In this document: positions 32,277-40,549 of the stretch, in pieces | Position numbering within the stretch: the stretch's first letter is position 1 | How the letters are laid out: the number at the start of each line of letters is the position of its first letter | Origin: an uncultured Prevotella sp. | Lineage (GTDB): Bacteria; Bacteroidota; Bacteroidia; Bacteroidales; Bacteroidaceae | Direction: 5' to 3' | DNA: 42,036 nt | NCBI RefSeq assembly: GCF_946407605.1 | Contig: NZ_CAMJOS010000032.1 | Span: 1 to 42,036, forward strand | Program-made: the position numbers and the translations under genes | The notes under the pieces: model-generated | The model's database searches: none | The model's input: only the letters and a program-made list of their open reading frames with translations | Told to the model about the DNA's origin: nothing

Positions 32277-34856
32277 TTAGAAGGTGAGCGACACACCATA
32301 GCGTATGCCCCAATGTGGAGCGGTGGGCAGGTCTTTATAAGTGAGACGCTTGACCCATTCTACGCGGAAGAACTTGAAGATGTTGTGCACACCTACCACC
32401 ACTTCGGCATAGGGATGATTGAAGGTCATGAGGTTCACACCTTCAGGGAAATACATCAGTCGCTCGTTGCCAGCATTCTCTGGCAGGTAGGGGTTGTTCT
32501 TGTCGGAGAGTTCACCCCAGAGCATGCGCAGTCCCAGATACTCGCGCCAGTAGAGTTTCTTGGCCAGGGGTATGCGGTTGAGAATCTTACCGTTCATATC
32601 CCATGCCAGCATAAGTGAGGCATAGCGGTCGTTAAGAAACTCCATCGTGTTGATGAGGCTGAAGGTGCGTGGCTGCTGGATGAACGAGGGGTTGGCAGCA
32701 GGCATGATGAGGAGGGGGTAGGGCACCTGGTCCCATTGTATGCCGCCCTTGATGTCGACATCGAACTTGCCCCAGCTGTTCAGCCAGAAACGCTTGAAGA
32801 TATGAGCCTCCGTGAGGTGGAAGTTATAGTCGCCGCCCAGCACGCCGTTAAAGCCAATGGTGTGGCGGATGCTGAACACAGGGGCGTCGAGGTTGATGAC
32901 GCGTCGGCGCAGCTTATTATTAATATAGGTCTCGCCAGGAGCATAGCGCAGGAAGATAGAGGCCTCGGTGGTGCGCAGGTACTCATGGTTGCCCGTCTTG
33001 CTGAAGTTCGGCATATAGGGCTTGTCGAGTGTCTGGAACGACATGTTGCCGAAGGCTTCGTTCTCTTCCATCTTTCCGCTGACAATAGCCTTGAGGCCCC
33101 AGTCGGTCTCGTATTCGAAGGCAGCCTGCTGACGGTTGTACGACATCATCTTGTTGGTCTCGGCCCACTTTATTGCCACGAAGATATTATCCTTGTCGGA
33201 CTCCATGAAGCGGTCGCCTGGCGAGAAGATATCCTGCGTGGACTGCAGGGTGAGCGTGCGCCGTGGGAACTCGTGGGGCAGGTACTTCTTCGCATTGAGC
33301 GAGTAGGTCATCTCAGCGTTGTAGTAGTTGCGATGACTGCCCCAGCCGTGGGCGTAGTAGCCTGATAGGAACAGGTGCTTGTTGAGGTTAGCGGTGGTCT
33401 TCGCACTCAGTCGTGAGCGCCAGCCGTCAACGTAGTTCTGGGTGATGAAGGTGTTGACAGGACAGATGTCTAGATAGTTGGGGTTGCCTGTCTCCAGCGA
33501 GTTCTCGAACAGCGTCTTAAGGCCGAAGAGCACATACTTGAAGCCCTTGGTGTTCTCAATGTTGTGCATGAACTTATCCATTGAGCTCTCGCTCTTGGTG
33601 AGCTCCACCTGTCGGTATTGCTCCCAAAACTCCTTGTCGCGCATCTGGGCGTCGGCCTCAGTCACCTCGTCTTTCTTGCCCTTGAATATCTTATTGGGCA
33701 CCTCGTCGAAGGCATATTCCGAATAGCGGGTGATACGTGTGACGAGGGCGCCAGTACTGATGAAATCAAAGAGCTTGAGTTCGGTGGTCATATCGTCCTG
33801 AGTAAGCACCCACTGGCCGTCGGGCAGCTTCTCGTATTCCTGCATCACCTGCATGTTTTCTACGAAGTTGACGCTGCTCTGCTTAGGGATAGTGAGCTGG
33901 CAGCGACGCAGATGGAGGGTAGAGTCGTTCAGGATATACAGATCACCGCGGAATCCCATATCCTGCATGTTGTTAGGCAGGAACGATAGGTGTATGCAAC
34001 TGTCCATGCCTATGGCCAGCGTGTCTTCTATATAATAGCGGTAGAAGCCGATACCTGCCTCAGACATGGGCGAGGTGAAGGGGCGCTGCAGCAGGCGGAT
34101 GTCGTCTTGGTAGAGGTCAACATCTGTGAAAACGTCCTTTACCACCGTGTTGATGATGTCGCCCGTCTGGAAATAGTCGTTGATACCCGTCGAGGTCTGT
34201 CCTTGAATGATGTTCTTCTCGTCGTGAGGCGACTTACGATAGAACTTCTGCGATACGGTCTCGTCAACGCTGACAGGCAGCACCAGCTTGTTGGTGTAGG
34301 GACTCACCTCCACATGATTGAGCAGCCAGGGCGTCTTGGAGAAAGGCGGCTTTTCCAACTGCTCTGGGGTGAGGTCGTTGAGTGCTACGGTGAGACGCTC
34401 GTATTTGTTGTAGCGGTAATAGTCGTTGTTGGCCAGATTGGTCTTTTTCTTCGCTGCCACCACGCGCTTCATCAGTTCTACGGCAGGGTTGTCCTTGCGG
34501 CTGTAGCGACTGCGTGAAGACTTGATGGTGACACCCTCCAGCTGTTTGTTGTCGGGCTTCAGTCGGATGTTCAGATGCTTCCTGGTGCGACCAATGATGG
34601 CAATGATGCGTGTCTTATAGCCTACGGCGCTGACGGTGATGTTCCAGCCTTCGTGGCGTTCAATCTTGTATTTGCCCCAGGCATCGGCCACTGCCGAGAC
34701 GTTATGCCCTTTATAAACAATGCTGGCAAACGATATAGAGTCACCCGTCTCATCGTCAATCACCGCTCCGCTGATGAATGACTGCTCTTGCTGCTGCGCA
34801 CCAATAGCGATGCACCACAGCGTGGTGTATAGCAAAATGACGATTCGACGAATCAT
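32277..34856 (-). CDS. DUF5686-family outer-membrane protein with carboxypeptidase-regulatory-like domain
   Basis: This 859-residue protein has a signal peptide (cut near 'CIAIGAQQQ'). A CarboxypepD_reg-like beta domain lies at about 28-105 ('ISGAVIDDETGDSISFASIV', 'ADAWGKYKI'), followed by a basic segment ('IKSSRSRYSRKDNPAVELMK'), a middle domain, and a long C-terminal region of alternating strands ending 'HWGIRYGVSLTF'. A terminal Phe is typical of outer-membrane barrels. This is the DUF5686 architecture, common in Bacteroidetes and of unknown function. It starts 9 bases after a small membrane protein gene and ends the operon that begins with the DUF1599 gene. Confidence 0.9.
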   Translation of the reverse strand: MIRRIVILLYTTLWCIAIGAQQQEQSFISGAVIDDETGDSISFASIVYKGHNVSAVADAWGKYKIERHEGWNITVSAVGYKTRIIAIIGRTRKHLNIRLKPDNKQLEGVTIKSSRSRYSRKDNPAVELMKRVVAAKKKTNLANNDYYRYNKYERLTVALNDLTPEQLEKPPFSKTPWLLNHVEVSPYTNKLVLPVSVDETVSQKFYRKSPHDEKNIIQGQTSTGINDYFQTGDIINTVVKDVFTDVDLYQDDIRLLQRPFTSPMSEAGIGFYRYYIEDTLAIGMDSCIHLSFLPNNMQDMGFRGDLYILNDSTLHLRRCQLTIPKQSSVNFVENMQVMQEYEKLPDGQWVLTQDDMTTELKLFDFISTGALVTRITRYSEYAFDEVPNKIFKGKKDEVTEADAQMRDKEFWEQYRQVELTKSESSMDKFMHNIENTKGFKYVLFGLKTLFENSLETGNPNYLDICPVNTFITQNYVDGWRSRLSAKTTANLNKHLFLSGYYAHGWGSHRNYYNAEMTYSLNAKKYLPHEFPRRTLTLQSTQDIFSPGDRFMESDKDNIFVAIKWAETNKMMSYNRQQAAFEYETDWGLKAIVSGKMEENEAFGNMSFQTLDKPYMPNFSKTGNHEYLRTTEASIFLRYAPGETYINNKLRRRVINLDAPVFSIRHTIGFNGVLGGDYNFHLTEAHIFKRFWLNSWGKFDVDIKGGIQWDQVPYPLLIMPAANPSFIQQPRTFSLINTMEFLNDRYASLMLAWDMNGKILNRIPLAKKLYWREYLGLRMLWGELSDKNNPYLPENAGNERLMYFPEGVNLMTFNHPYAEVVVGVHNIFKFFRVEWVKRLTYKDLPTAPHWGIRYGVSLTF

Positions 34857-34865
34857 TTTTATAGT

Positions 34866-35432
34866 TTATTCTCCTTCATAGCGGAACACGCCGCCCAGGT
34901 CGGGGTTCTCACCGAAATATTCCTCATCGCCTCCAGGATTGGTGACAACTGGTTGGTTATAGTCTTTTCTGACAGGACCTACGCGTAGCAGGAAGTCGTT
35001 GAAGTTGGCAGTAGGAATAACCATACCGAAGATGCCTACGGCACAGCGTACGCCCTCGATGCGGTAGTTGTTGTACAGACGAATGGTAGAGAACAGCGTG
35101 TGGTCGTAATACTCCAGTCGGTTGTACTTCTCGAACTGGGCCATCATTTCGTTAGCACTGGTGGTATCGGTTGTTGAAAACATATAGCCGATATTGTTCA
35201 CCATCTCGTCGAGACCGTCCAGCGTCAAACTGTCGTTTTCCTCAATACACTGGCGGATGTTGTCGTTAGTCTCGGCAAACATCGTCTCCTCAGAGGGTTT
35301 CGTAATGACGGCAATAACCATCAGTGCGATGAGAATGAAGATACTGATGAGGATACGTCCCAGACAGCTGTTTGTGAACGATGAAAAAAGAGATTCTTTT
35401 TTGCGGTATGAGCCGCGATCACTAGGCTTCAT
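34866..35432 (-). CDS. Hypothetical membrane-anchored protein
   Basis: This 188-residue protein has a short basic N-terminus, one membrane segment at about 26-43 ('ILISIFILIALMVIAVI') and a soluble C-terminal domain that should face the periplasm. The soluble part has acidic helices and a conserved-looking 'FGMVIPTANFNDFLLRVGPV' stretch. I do not recognise the family. It lies 27 bases after folE and 9 before the DUF5686 gene, so a role with the outer-membrane protein is possible but unproven. Confidence 0.8.
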   Translation of the reverse strand: MKPSDRGSYRKKESLFSSFTNSCLGRILISIFILIALMVIAVITKPSEETMFAETNDNIRQCIEENDSLTLDGLDEMVNNIGYMFSTTDTTSANEMMAQFEKYNRLEYYDHTLFSTIRLYNNYRIEGVRCAVGIFGMVIPTANFNDFLLRVGPVRKDYNQPVVTNPGGDEEYFGENPDLGGVFRYEGE

Positions 35433-35459
35433 AGTAGTTATGGGATTTTGAGTTGAATG

Positions 35460-36047
35460 TTAAATATATTGGTGTGATATTAAGTTCATAAACTCCTGGC
35501 GAGTCTTGGCCTGCTCGAAGGCACCGCTGAACTCGCTGGTTGTGGTGATGCTGTTCTGCTTCTCAACACCACGCATCTGCATGCACATATGCTTGGCTTC
35601 AACCACCACCATAACACCCAGCGGATGCAGGGTCTCTTCAATGCATTGGCGTATCTGCATGGTCATGCGCTCCTGTACCTGCAGACGATGGCTGTAGATA
35701 TCGACCACACGGGCTATCTTAGACAAGCCAGTGATGTAGCCGTTGGGGATATAGGCCACATGCACCTTGCCATACATGGGCAGCATGTGGTGCTCGCAAA
35801 GCGAGAAGAAGTCAATGTCCTTGACAATGACCATGTGATTATAGTCTTCCTTGAACAAAGCACCCATCAATACCTCGCGTGCATCCATCTCGTAGCCGCG
35901 GGTCAGCACCTGCATGGCTTTTGCCACACGGATAGGCGTCTTTTCCAATCCCTCGCGAGTGGGGTCTTCACCCAGCAGCTCGAGGATTCTCTTATAGTGT
36001 GAGGCCAACTCTTCGAGGCCTTCTCTGTATTCTGGTTCTGTAGTCAT
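35460..36047 (-). CDS. folE: GTP cyclohydrolase I
   Basis: This 195-residue enzyme makes dihydroneopterin triphosphate from GTP, the first step of folate synthesis. Zinc ligands and active-site residues are visible in '[20 protein letters not shown]', with '[20 protein letters not shown]', 'QERMTMQI' and the second Cys in '[19 protein letters not shown]'. The length matches type IA enzymes. It starts 4 bases after the SPOR gene, in the gene order known from other Bacteroidales. Confidence 0.97.
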   Translation of the reverse strand: MTTEPEYREGLEELASHYKRILELLGEDPTREGLEKTPIRVAKAMQVLTRGYEMDAREVLMGALFKEDYNHMVIVKDIDFFSLCEHHMLPMYGKVHVAYIPNGYITGLSKIARVVDIYSHRLQVQERMTMQIRQCIEETLHPLGVMVVVEAKHMCMQMRGVEKQNSITTTSEFSGAFEQAKTRQEFMNLISHQYI

Positions 36048-36051
36048 TATA

Positions 36052-36684
36052 TTATTGTGTGACGGTAATCTTTCCTTTCACGACAGTAGCCGATTCATAG
36101 CCCATCTTACGTATCTCCAGCATCTTCTCGTGGGCCTCCTCGTAGGTGCGGTAGTTGCCCAGACGGCATATCCATCGGGGCGAATAGAAATGTACATAGA
36201 CCTCCTCGCCAGGATACAACTGCCTGAGGGCGTTGCCAGCCTGTTCTGCACGCTGTCTGTCGCGACGTGTGTTGCCGCCAGCAAACACCTGGATGCGATA
36301 GCCCGTGGTCTTAAACGTGCGTTTTGATCCAGCGTTGTCAATAGAGTCAACGGCTGCTGGCTCTGGCAGCTCCACTACGACGGCGGGAGTCTGTGGTTTG
36401 GGAGTTGGGGTAGGGGTCTGAGGCTTTGGCGTCTGGTTCTGTGGCTTTGCTGCCGGCTTGCTGTCCTTTTTAGGTGTGGCAGGTGTGGCAACGCCGTTTA
36501 CCAGTTCGTCGATGGCTTCATCCTGATGGATGGTCACCGTACCCTGACCCTGCGCAGTCTTTTGTATGCGCTGAGTATAAGTCTGTGCGGTTAAAGGTAA
36601 AAAAGTAAAAAGGTAAAAAGGTAAAATGACTAATACCTTTTTAATAATAGGTTGCAATAGCCTTGTCTTCATACGCATAATCAT
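36052..36684 (-). CDS. Secreted SPOR-domain protein
   Basis: This 210-residue protein has a signal peptide ending 'FLPLTAQ', a Pro/Lys/Gln/Thr-rich linker (about 75-108) and a C-terminal SPOR domain ('[20 protein letters not shown]', '[20 protein letters not shown]') that binds denuded peptidoglycan. The signal-peptide core (FYLFTFLP) is encoded by an 8-bp tandem tract at 36595-36626. Alternative starts exist at Met3 and Met5; Met5 gives the most usual signal peptide. It lies between tpiA and folE. Confidence 0.9.
   Translation of the reverse strand: MIMRMKTRLLQPIIKKVLVILPFYLFTFLPLTAQTYTQRIQKTAQGQGTVTIHQDEAIDELVNGVATPATPKKDSKPAAKPQNQTPKPQTPTPTPKPQTPAVVVELPEPAAVDSIDNAGSKRTFKTTGYRIQVFAGGNTRRDRQRAEQAGNALRQLYPGEEVYVHFYSPRWICRLGNYRTYEEAHEKMLEIRKMGYESATVVKGKITVTQ
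36595..36626 (-). repeat. 8-bp tandem tract inside a signal-peptide coding region
   Basis: On the + strand: AGGTAAAA, AAGTAAAA, AGGTAAAA, AGGTAAAA. The coding strand encodes the hydrophobic core of the SPOR protein's signal peptide. Confidence 0.85.
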
Positions 36685-36688
36685 TAAA

Positions 36689-36720
36689 TCTTTTACTTTC
36701 TTACTTCTTTACCTTTTTAC
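36689..36720 (-). repeat. 8-bp tandem tract between tpiA and the SPOR gene
   Basis: On the + strand: TCTTTTAC, TTTCTTAC, TTCTTTAC, CTTTTTAC. It fills most of the 42-base spacer and resembles, in the opposite sense of base composition, the tract within the SPOR gene. Confidence 0.8.
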
Positions 36721-36726
36721 TTTTGT

Positions 36727-37485
36727 TTACTTAAAGGCGTCGATGATGCCCTTGAAGTCAGCAGCCTTCAGTGAAGCACCACCAATCAGACCACCATCGA
36801 TGTCGGGCTTTGCAAACAGCTCAGGAGCGTTGCTAGCCTTGCAGCTACCACCGTAAAGGATAGTAGTATCGTCGGCTACAGCCTGACCGTACTTCTCAGC
36901 GATGATTGAACGGATGTAAGCGTGGATCTCCTCAGCCTGCTCAGCGGTAGCGGTCTTACCAGTACCGATAGCCCAGATTGGCTCGTAGGCGATAACGATC
37001 TTGCGGAAGTCCTCCTCAGAGAGGTTGAATACTGAACCCTCGAGCTCGGCCTTTACTACCTCGTTCTGCTTGCCAGCCTCGCGCTCCTCGAGTGACTCAC
37101 CGATACAGAAGATAACCTTCAGATCGTTCTTCTGAGCCAGAAGCACCTTCTCCTTCAGGATCTCTGGAGTCTCCTTGTAGTACTCACGACGCTCTGAGTG
37201 ACCCAGGATAACGTACTGAGCACCAGTGCTCTTTACCATCTCGGCGCTAACCTCACCAGTGAAAGCACCCTTCTCCTTGTCAGCGCAGTTCTCAGCACCC
37301 AGACCGATGATGTTCTGGTCGAGGAACTGTGCGATAGAAGCGAGGTGGATGAATGGAGTGCAGATTACTACACCACAGTTAGGCTTCTCAGCCTTCAAAG
37401 TCTCGTTCAGCTCCTTTGCAAGAGCGATACCGTCCTGGAGATTCATGTTCATCTTCCAGTTACCTGCAACAATTTTCTTTCTCAT
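36727..37485 (-). CDS. tpiA: Triosephosphate isomerase (C-terminal part of the fused frame, may be started separately)
   Basis: From the internal ATG at 37485 this is a normal 252-residue TpiA, the glycolytic enzyme that interconverts glyceraldehyde-3-phosphate and dihydroxyacetone phosphate. Motifs: '[14 protein letters not shown]' (Lys), '[15 protein letters not shown]' (His), '[20 protein letters not shown]' (Glu, loop 6) and '[15 protein letters not shown]'. The catalytic set is complete. There is no stop codon between it and the upstream DoxX-like part, but the A-rich sequence before the ATG is like other start regions here, so independent initiation is likely. Confidence 0.93.
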   Translation of the reverse strand: MRKKIVAGNWKMNMNLQDGIALAKELNETLKAEKPNCGVVICTPFIHLASIAQFLDQNIIGLGAENCADKEKGAFTGEVSAEMVKSTGAQYVILGHSERREYYKETPEILKEKVLLAQKNDLKVIFCIGESLEEREAGKQNEVVKAELEGSVFNLSEEDFRKIVIAYEPIWAIGTGKTATAEQAEEIHAYIRSIIAEKYGQAVADDTTILYGGSCKASNAPELFAKPDIDGGLIGGASLKAADFKGIIDAFK

Positions 37486-38676
37486 TTTTTCTTCTTTTTT
37501 GTTGATAGAATTATAGTTGTCTTTACGTTTTCTTATCCATTTGGTCCAAGCCCAGAGGCGGTCGGCTATGCTGAGCAATACCAGCGGCAGCACAAACCAC
37601 ATCAGCAAAGCCAGAATACGTCGAGCCACAGAGTCGCCAGACAGATGGCCCAGCTCCGACTCTTCCAGCGGCTTGTCCAGGTCGTACTCGTTAGGCAGCA
37701 TGTTATGACTCCATTTGCCTATCACTACACCGTCTTTCAGCAACAGCAGACCTGGATTGCTGCGAATGATGGTCTTCAGCGTGGTGCCGTCAGTCTGACA
37801 GAACGGATATTCAGCGCCTGTCAGGTCGCGCCACTGGCTCACGGCTTTCTCGCCACTGGCTGTCAGCCCGTAGAACGGATAGCCATAGTCCTGAGCATAC
37901 TCATATACCTGATTAATCAGGTCCAGCTGTGAGTCGTCGGCCTTCTCCAGATAGGGTGCCACCAGCAGGAAGGTGTAGCCCTCGTTGCCCAGCACCTGTT
38001 CGGTGATGTCCTCGCCGTCGTCCATCCGCTCTATGAAGAAGTCGGTATAGGGCGACTCCTCGCCATCCATCATCTTGTTCCACCCTGTGCGTAGGTCGCT
38101 GCCCACATGATAGGGACGGAAGTCAAACTGTGGCCTGTCGTAGAGGCTCCAGCCTGCAATGGCCAGGATGAACACCGCCGAGTAGTTGATGACAATCCAC
38201 TGGCTGGACTCGCCGATGAAGCGTACCATCTGCAAAGGCCATTTGGCCACCACAACGGCTGCTGCAAGCAGCACCACGTTCTTCCATAGCGTCTGCCAGT
38301 TGGTCAGCACGATGGCGTCGCCAAAGCATCCGCAGTCGCTGATGGGATTGGCCAGCGCCAGCCATAATGTCAAAGGGGTCATCACCGCCATGATAACCAG
38401 TGCCAGACGGGAACTCAGCCTGCGCCTGATTGCAAATAGCAAGAAGATGCCGATGCAGAACTCCACTGCTGCCAGCACTACTGCCACTGCCAGTGCCCCC
38501 CAGCTGCCCATGGGGCCAGTCAGACTTGTCAGGCCCATAGCCTGCAGGTAGTCCTCAATCTTATATTGCGTGCCCAGCGGGTCAACGGCCTTGACGAATC
38601 CTGATAGGATAAACGTTACGGCGAGCACCAGCCGGCATATATTTACGGCAATTCGTTTCAACTTATCACTTATCAC
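36727..38676 (-). CDS. Fused frame: DoxX-like membrane protein joined to triosephosphate isomerase
   Basis: This single 649-residue frame joins two proteins that are separate neighbours in related genomes. Residues 1-397 are a DoxX/MauE-like protein of the BT_3928 group: four membrane segments at about 10-155 with '[20 protein letters not shown]', a soluble middle part, and a further membrane segment at about 358-376 ('[20 protein letters not shown]'). A Lys-rich linker ([16 protein letters not shown]) leads straight into a complete TpiA (398-649) without a stop codon. Either the stop was lost, tethering the isomerase to the membrane, or a base error lies in the A-rich junction. The DoxX part overlaps the DUF1599 gene by 4 bases. 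Confidence 0.82.
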   Translation of the reverse strand: MISDKLKRIAVNICRLVLAVTFILSGFVKAVDPLGTQYKIEDYLQAMGLTSLTGPMGSWGALAVAVVLAAVEFCIGIFLLFAIRRRLSSRLALVIMAVMTPLTLWLALANPISDCGCFGDAIVLTNWQTLWKNVVLLAAAVVVAKWPLQMVRFIGESSQWIVINYSAVFILAIAGWSLYDRPQFDFRPYHVGSDLRTGWNKMMDGEESPYTDFFIERMDDGEDITEQVLGNEGYTFLLVAPYLEKADDSQLDLINQVYEYAQDYGYPFYGLTASGEKAVSQWRDLTGAEYPFCQTDGTTLKTIIRSNPGLLLLKDGVVIGKWSHNMLPNEYDLDKPLEESELGHLSGDSVARRILALLMWFVLPLVLLSIADRLWAWTKWIRKRKDNYNSINKKEEKMRKKIVAGNWKMNMNLQDGIALAKELNETLKAEKPNCGVVICTPFIHLASIAQFLDQNIIGLGAENCADKEKGAFTGEVSAEMVKSTGAQYVILGHSERREYYKETPEILKEKVLLAQKNDLKVIFCIGESLEEREAGKQNEVVKAELEGSVFNLSEEDFRKIVIAYEPIWAIGTGKTATAEQAEEIHAYIRSIIAEKYGQAVADDTTILYGGSCKASNAPELFAKPDIDGGLIGGASLKAADFKGIIDAFK

Positions 38677-38688
38677 TTCTCACTCAAC
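38661..38688 (-). repeat. 7-bp tandem tract spanning an overlapping gene junction
   Basis: On the + strand: ACTTATC, ACTTATC, ACTTCTC, ACTCAAC. It encodes the last residues (LSEK, stop) of the DUF1599 protein and the first (MISDK) of the DoxX-like protein, so the ATGA overlap is built from repeat units. Confidence 0.85.
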
Positions 38689-39221
38689 TTGATGAGTCCG
38701 AAGACTGCATAGTTGATGATGTCCATATAGTTGGCGTCAATGCCCTCGCTTACCAGCAACTCGCCGCTCAGGTCTTCAATCTCCTTGATGCGCTCTATCT
38801 TGGTGAGTATCAGGTCGGTATAGCTGCTCACACGCATGCCTCGCCAAGCCTCGTCGTAGTCGTGGTTCTTTTTCTTCATCAGCTCCAGCGCCTCATGGGC
38901 ATAGCGGTCGTAGAGGACCATCGCCTCGTCGTTGTTGGTATCAACGGTATCGGCAAAGCCCTTATCCAGCTGTATCAGTCCCACGATGCCATAGTTGATC
39001 AGCGCCATAAACTCTGGCCTGATGCCCTCGCCAACCAGCGACTCTTTCTTGATTTCCAGTGAACGGATGCGCTTGGCTTTGATGAACAGCTGGTCAGTCA
39101 GCGATGATGGACGCAGTATGCGCCACGAAGCCCCATAGTCGTGCAGCTTCTTTTGGAAGATGTCGCGACATTCGGCAATGGCAGCCTCGAATTCTGCGTT
39201 GGTCTTTTCAAACATATTCAT
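38673..39221 (-). CDS. DUF1599-family protein
   Basis: This 182-residue soluble protein consists of two related halves. Each has a 'K(L/N)[18 protein letters not shown] / [20 protein letters not shown]' segment and later '[11 protein letters not shown] / [11 protein letters not shown]'. This internal duplication is the DUF1599 signature (also called nucleotide-modification-associated domain). The acidic and His residues of the HDY motif suggest a metal or nucleotide site, but the function is unknown. It is the first gene of the operon leading to tpiA and folE and has a consensus promoter. Confidence 0.9.
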   Translation of the reverse strand: MNMFEKTNAEFEAAIAECRDIFQKKLHDYGASWRILRPSSLTDQLFIKAKRIRSLEIKKESLVGEGIRPEFMALINYGIVGLIQLDKGFADTVDTNNDEAMVLYDRYAHEALELMKKKNHDYDEAWRGMRVSSYTDLILTKIERIKEIEDLSGELLVSEGIDANYMDIINYAVFGLIKLSEK

Positions 39222-39231
39222 AATGCGGGTG

Positions 39232-39263
39232 CAAAATTACTTAATTCTAACGAAATAGCCAAA
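39232..39263 (-). promoter_or_regulatory. Promoter for the DUF1599-tpiA-folE operon
   Basis: On the - strand, TTTG (39260-39263), 20 bases, then TAATTTTG (39232-39239), ten bases before the start codon. A complete consensus promoter with a very short leader. Confidence 0.87.
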
Positions 39264-39265
39264 TT

Positions 39266-39625
39266 TCACTCCATTTCTTTTTGTTTCTGACGGATATACT
39301 TGATTTTTGCACCCAGCATGTCCCATTGCACCTGCAGCGAATCGCGATGCACTCGCAGCAGGTTCAGCGTCATCAGCTCCTCTTCTGTGGCACGCAGTTC
39401 AGCACGATGTTGCTCCACTTCCACCTTCATCCGCTCGTATTCGGCTTTTACTGCCTCTAGCGTCGAGTCCACGATGGCCAACTCCTGCTGAGCAGCCAGC
39501 AGCGATGAGTCCTGTTTGTGCTGCAGTGCTGCCCGTCGCTGGTCAATCTCTTTGCGTCGTTCGCTGTTGCCGCATGCCGTCAGCAGCATTGCTGCCAGCA
39601 ACATCAAAAACATAGTCTTTCTCAT
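39266..39625 (-). CDS. Coiled-coil lipoprotein
   Basis: This 119-residue protein begins with a lipoprotein signal ('MLLAAMLLTACGNS', Cys18). The rest is predicted to be one long helix rich in Glu, Gln, Arg and Lys with heptad spacing of hydrophobic residues, that is, a coiled coil facing the periplasm. I do not recognise a specific family. It has its own promoter; its stop is just before the promoter of the DUF1599 gene. Confidence 0.85.
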   Translation of the reverse strand: MRKTMFLMLLAAMLLTACGNSERRKEIDQRRAALQHKQDSSLLAAQQELAIVDSTLEAVKAEYERMKVEVEQHRAELRATEEELMTLNLLRVHRDSLQVQWDMLGAKIKYIRQKQKEME

Positions 39626-39654
39626 TCTCTCTTCCTTTATGTTTAAATTCTTTG

Positions 39655-39688
39655 CAAAGATAATAACTTTTTTCCAAAGACCAACAAA
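39655..39688 (-). promoter_or_regulatory. Promoter for the coiled-coil lipoprotein gene
   Basis: TATCTTTG on the - strand (39655-39662), with TTTG 22 bases upstream (39685-39688), slightly longer than ideal. Confidence 0.65.
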
Positions 39689-39696
39689 ATAGAGAG

Positions 39697-39723
39697 AAAA
39701 AACGCATGTGGCCTATTCAGGCC
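39697..39723 (-). terminator. Weak terminator after the B12-regulated unit
   Basis: Stem GGCCT/AGGCC with a 4-base loop (39710-39723), followed on the - strand by 7 bases and a run of six T's. The distance to the T-run is longer than usual. Confidence 0.4.
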
Positions 39724-39787
39724 TGTCCAAAGCATTGCAAACATTACAAATGTCCGCAAAAACGATGTGCGAATTGGAGTCAGATGT

Positions 39788-39877
39788 TTACGATCTGTGC
39801 TCGTTGTATTTGATAATCAGGACAACGCCGAAGATGGTAACGATGAACTCGAAAGCTACTATTACTATATATATCAT
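39788..39877 (-). CDS. 29-residue single-span membrane peptide
   Basis: An ATG at 39877 opens a 29-residue frame: MIYIVIVAFEFIV, a continuing hydrophobic stretch (residues 2-23), then a polar end KYNEHRS. This is a complete membrane-spanning segment with positive and polar residues at the C-terminus. It starts 22 bases after the stop of the flavodoxin-like gene and before a possible terminator, so it probably belongs to the same riboswitch-controlled transcript. Very small membrane proteins often modulate a larger membrane partner, but none is indicated here. Confidence 0.55.
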   Translation of the reverse strand: MIYIVIVAFEFIVTIFGVVLIIKYNEHRS

Positions 39878-39899
39878 AATGGTGTGGGGATGAGATGGG

Positions 39900-40307
39900 T
39901 TACAGATTAGGCGAGACGATGCATGCCCAGTTATCGGTGTTCCACTGGGGCGAACTGACGAAGGCGGGCTGGCCCACGACATGCGCTCCGCAGGCTTTGA
40001 GGGCTTTGCGAACCGATTCTGCGGCAGCTGCGTGGTCTATGCTGTTGCCCAAGGCCACAAACATGGCGACGTGCTTTCCGCTGAGACTAGTGCCTTTGAA
40101 CGTCTGACAAGCATACTGCCAATGGGGCGTAAGCTGCCCATCGGCCTGAAACTCGAGGGCGAGGACGAAGCTCTGGCTGTTCTCTACGTGACGGGCATTC
40201 ACACTCTGGACGCTGACAATTTCAGCACCCAACCTGTCGGCTATTTCTTCTGCAATAGCCTGACAACTGTCGTACACGACGACGATTGACTCATGTTTCA
40301 TATCCAC
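39900..40307 (-). CDS. Flavodoxin-like protein under cobalamin riboswitch control
   Basis: This 135-residue protein follows the flavodoxin fold pattern: a first strand and loop 'SIVVVYDSCQAIAEEIADRL', a central 'SQSFVLALEFQADGQLTPHW', a strand 'GKHVAMFVALGNS' and a last helix and strand 'ALKACGAHVVGQPAFVSS'. The FMN phosphate loop of flavodoxins (S/T-x-T-G-N-T) is replaced by 'YDSCQAIA', so FMN binding is doubtful. It follows a cobalamin riboswitch, which links it to B12 uptake or synthesis. The start could also be Met3 (40301). Confidence 0.78.
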   Translation of the reverse strand: MDMKHESIVVVYDSCQAIAEEIADRLGAEIVSVQSVNARHVENSQSFVLALEFQADGQLTPHWQYACQTFKGTSLSGKHVAMFVALGNSIDHAAAAESVRKALKACGAHVVGQPAFVSSPQWNTDNWACIVSPNL

Positions 40308-40360
40308 AAAAATTGCTTGCGCCTCAAACCCTTACATCGAGAGTCTTCGGCATATTTCCG

Positions 40361-40549
40361 ACGAAGGCTGGTCTTCAGACTTTCCTCCACTCCCAAGCGC
40401 CTTCTCAGACAAATGTCCAATGGCATGAACGCTATCAAGCGAATCTTAATGGCGTATGTGCTTAGGAGCCATAATGGAGTTCACTGCTGCGGGACAGTCG
40501 GAGATTCTCACTCACGTTCCCAATTAATCGCGGCTAAGCGAACCTTCGT
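40361..40549 (-). ncRNA. Cobalamin (B12) riboswitch
   Basis: Read on the - strand, the conserved cobalamin-aptamer elements occur in order: TTGGGAA, GTGAGTGAGAATCTCC, ACTGTCCCGCAGCAGTGAA (the B12 box region), GCCATTGG, GAGAAGG, and AGTCTGAAGACCAGCC. The closing stem pairs ACGAAGG (40543-40549) with CCTTCGT (40361-40367). The downstream start codon is 54 bases from the end of the aptamer, leaving room for an expression platform acting on translation. Genes with this RNA are normally repressed when adenosylcobalamin is plentiful. Confidence 0.93.

Noticed and set aside
32736..33365. 209-codon open frame on the + strand inside the DUF5686 gene
   Set aside because: It is antisense to a well-supported outer-membrane protein gene and has the biased composition of a shadow frame.
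37198..37932. 244-codon open frame on the + strand across the tpiA junction
   Set aside because: It is antisense to TpiA and the DoxX-like part, both well recognised.
39708..39893. 61-codon + strand frame between the lipoprotein and the flavodoxin-like gene
   Set aside because: It opposes the better-supported membrane peptide and a hairpin, with no promoter.
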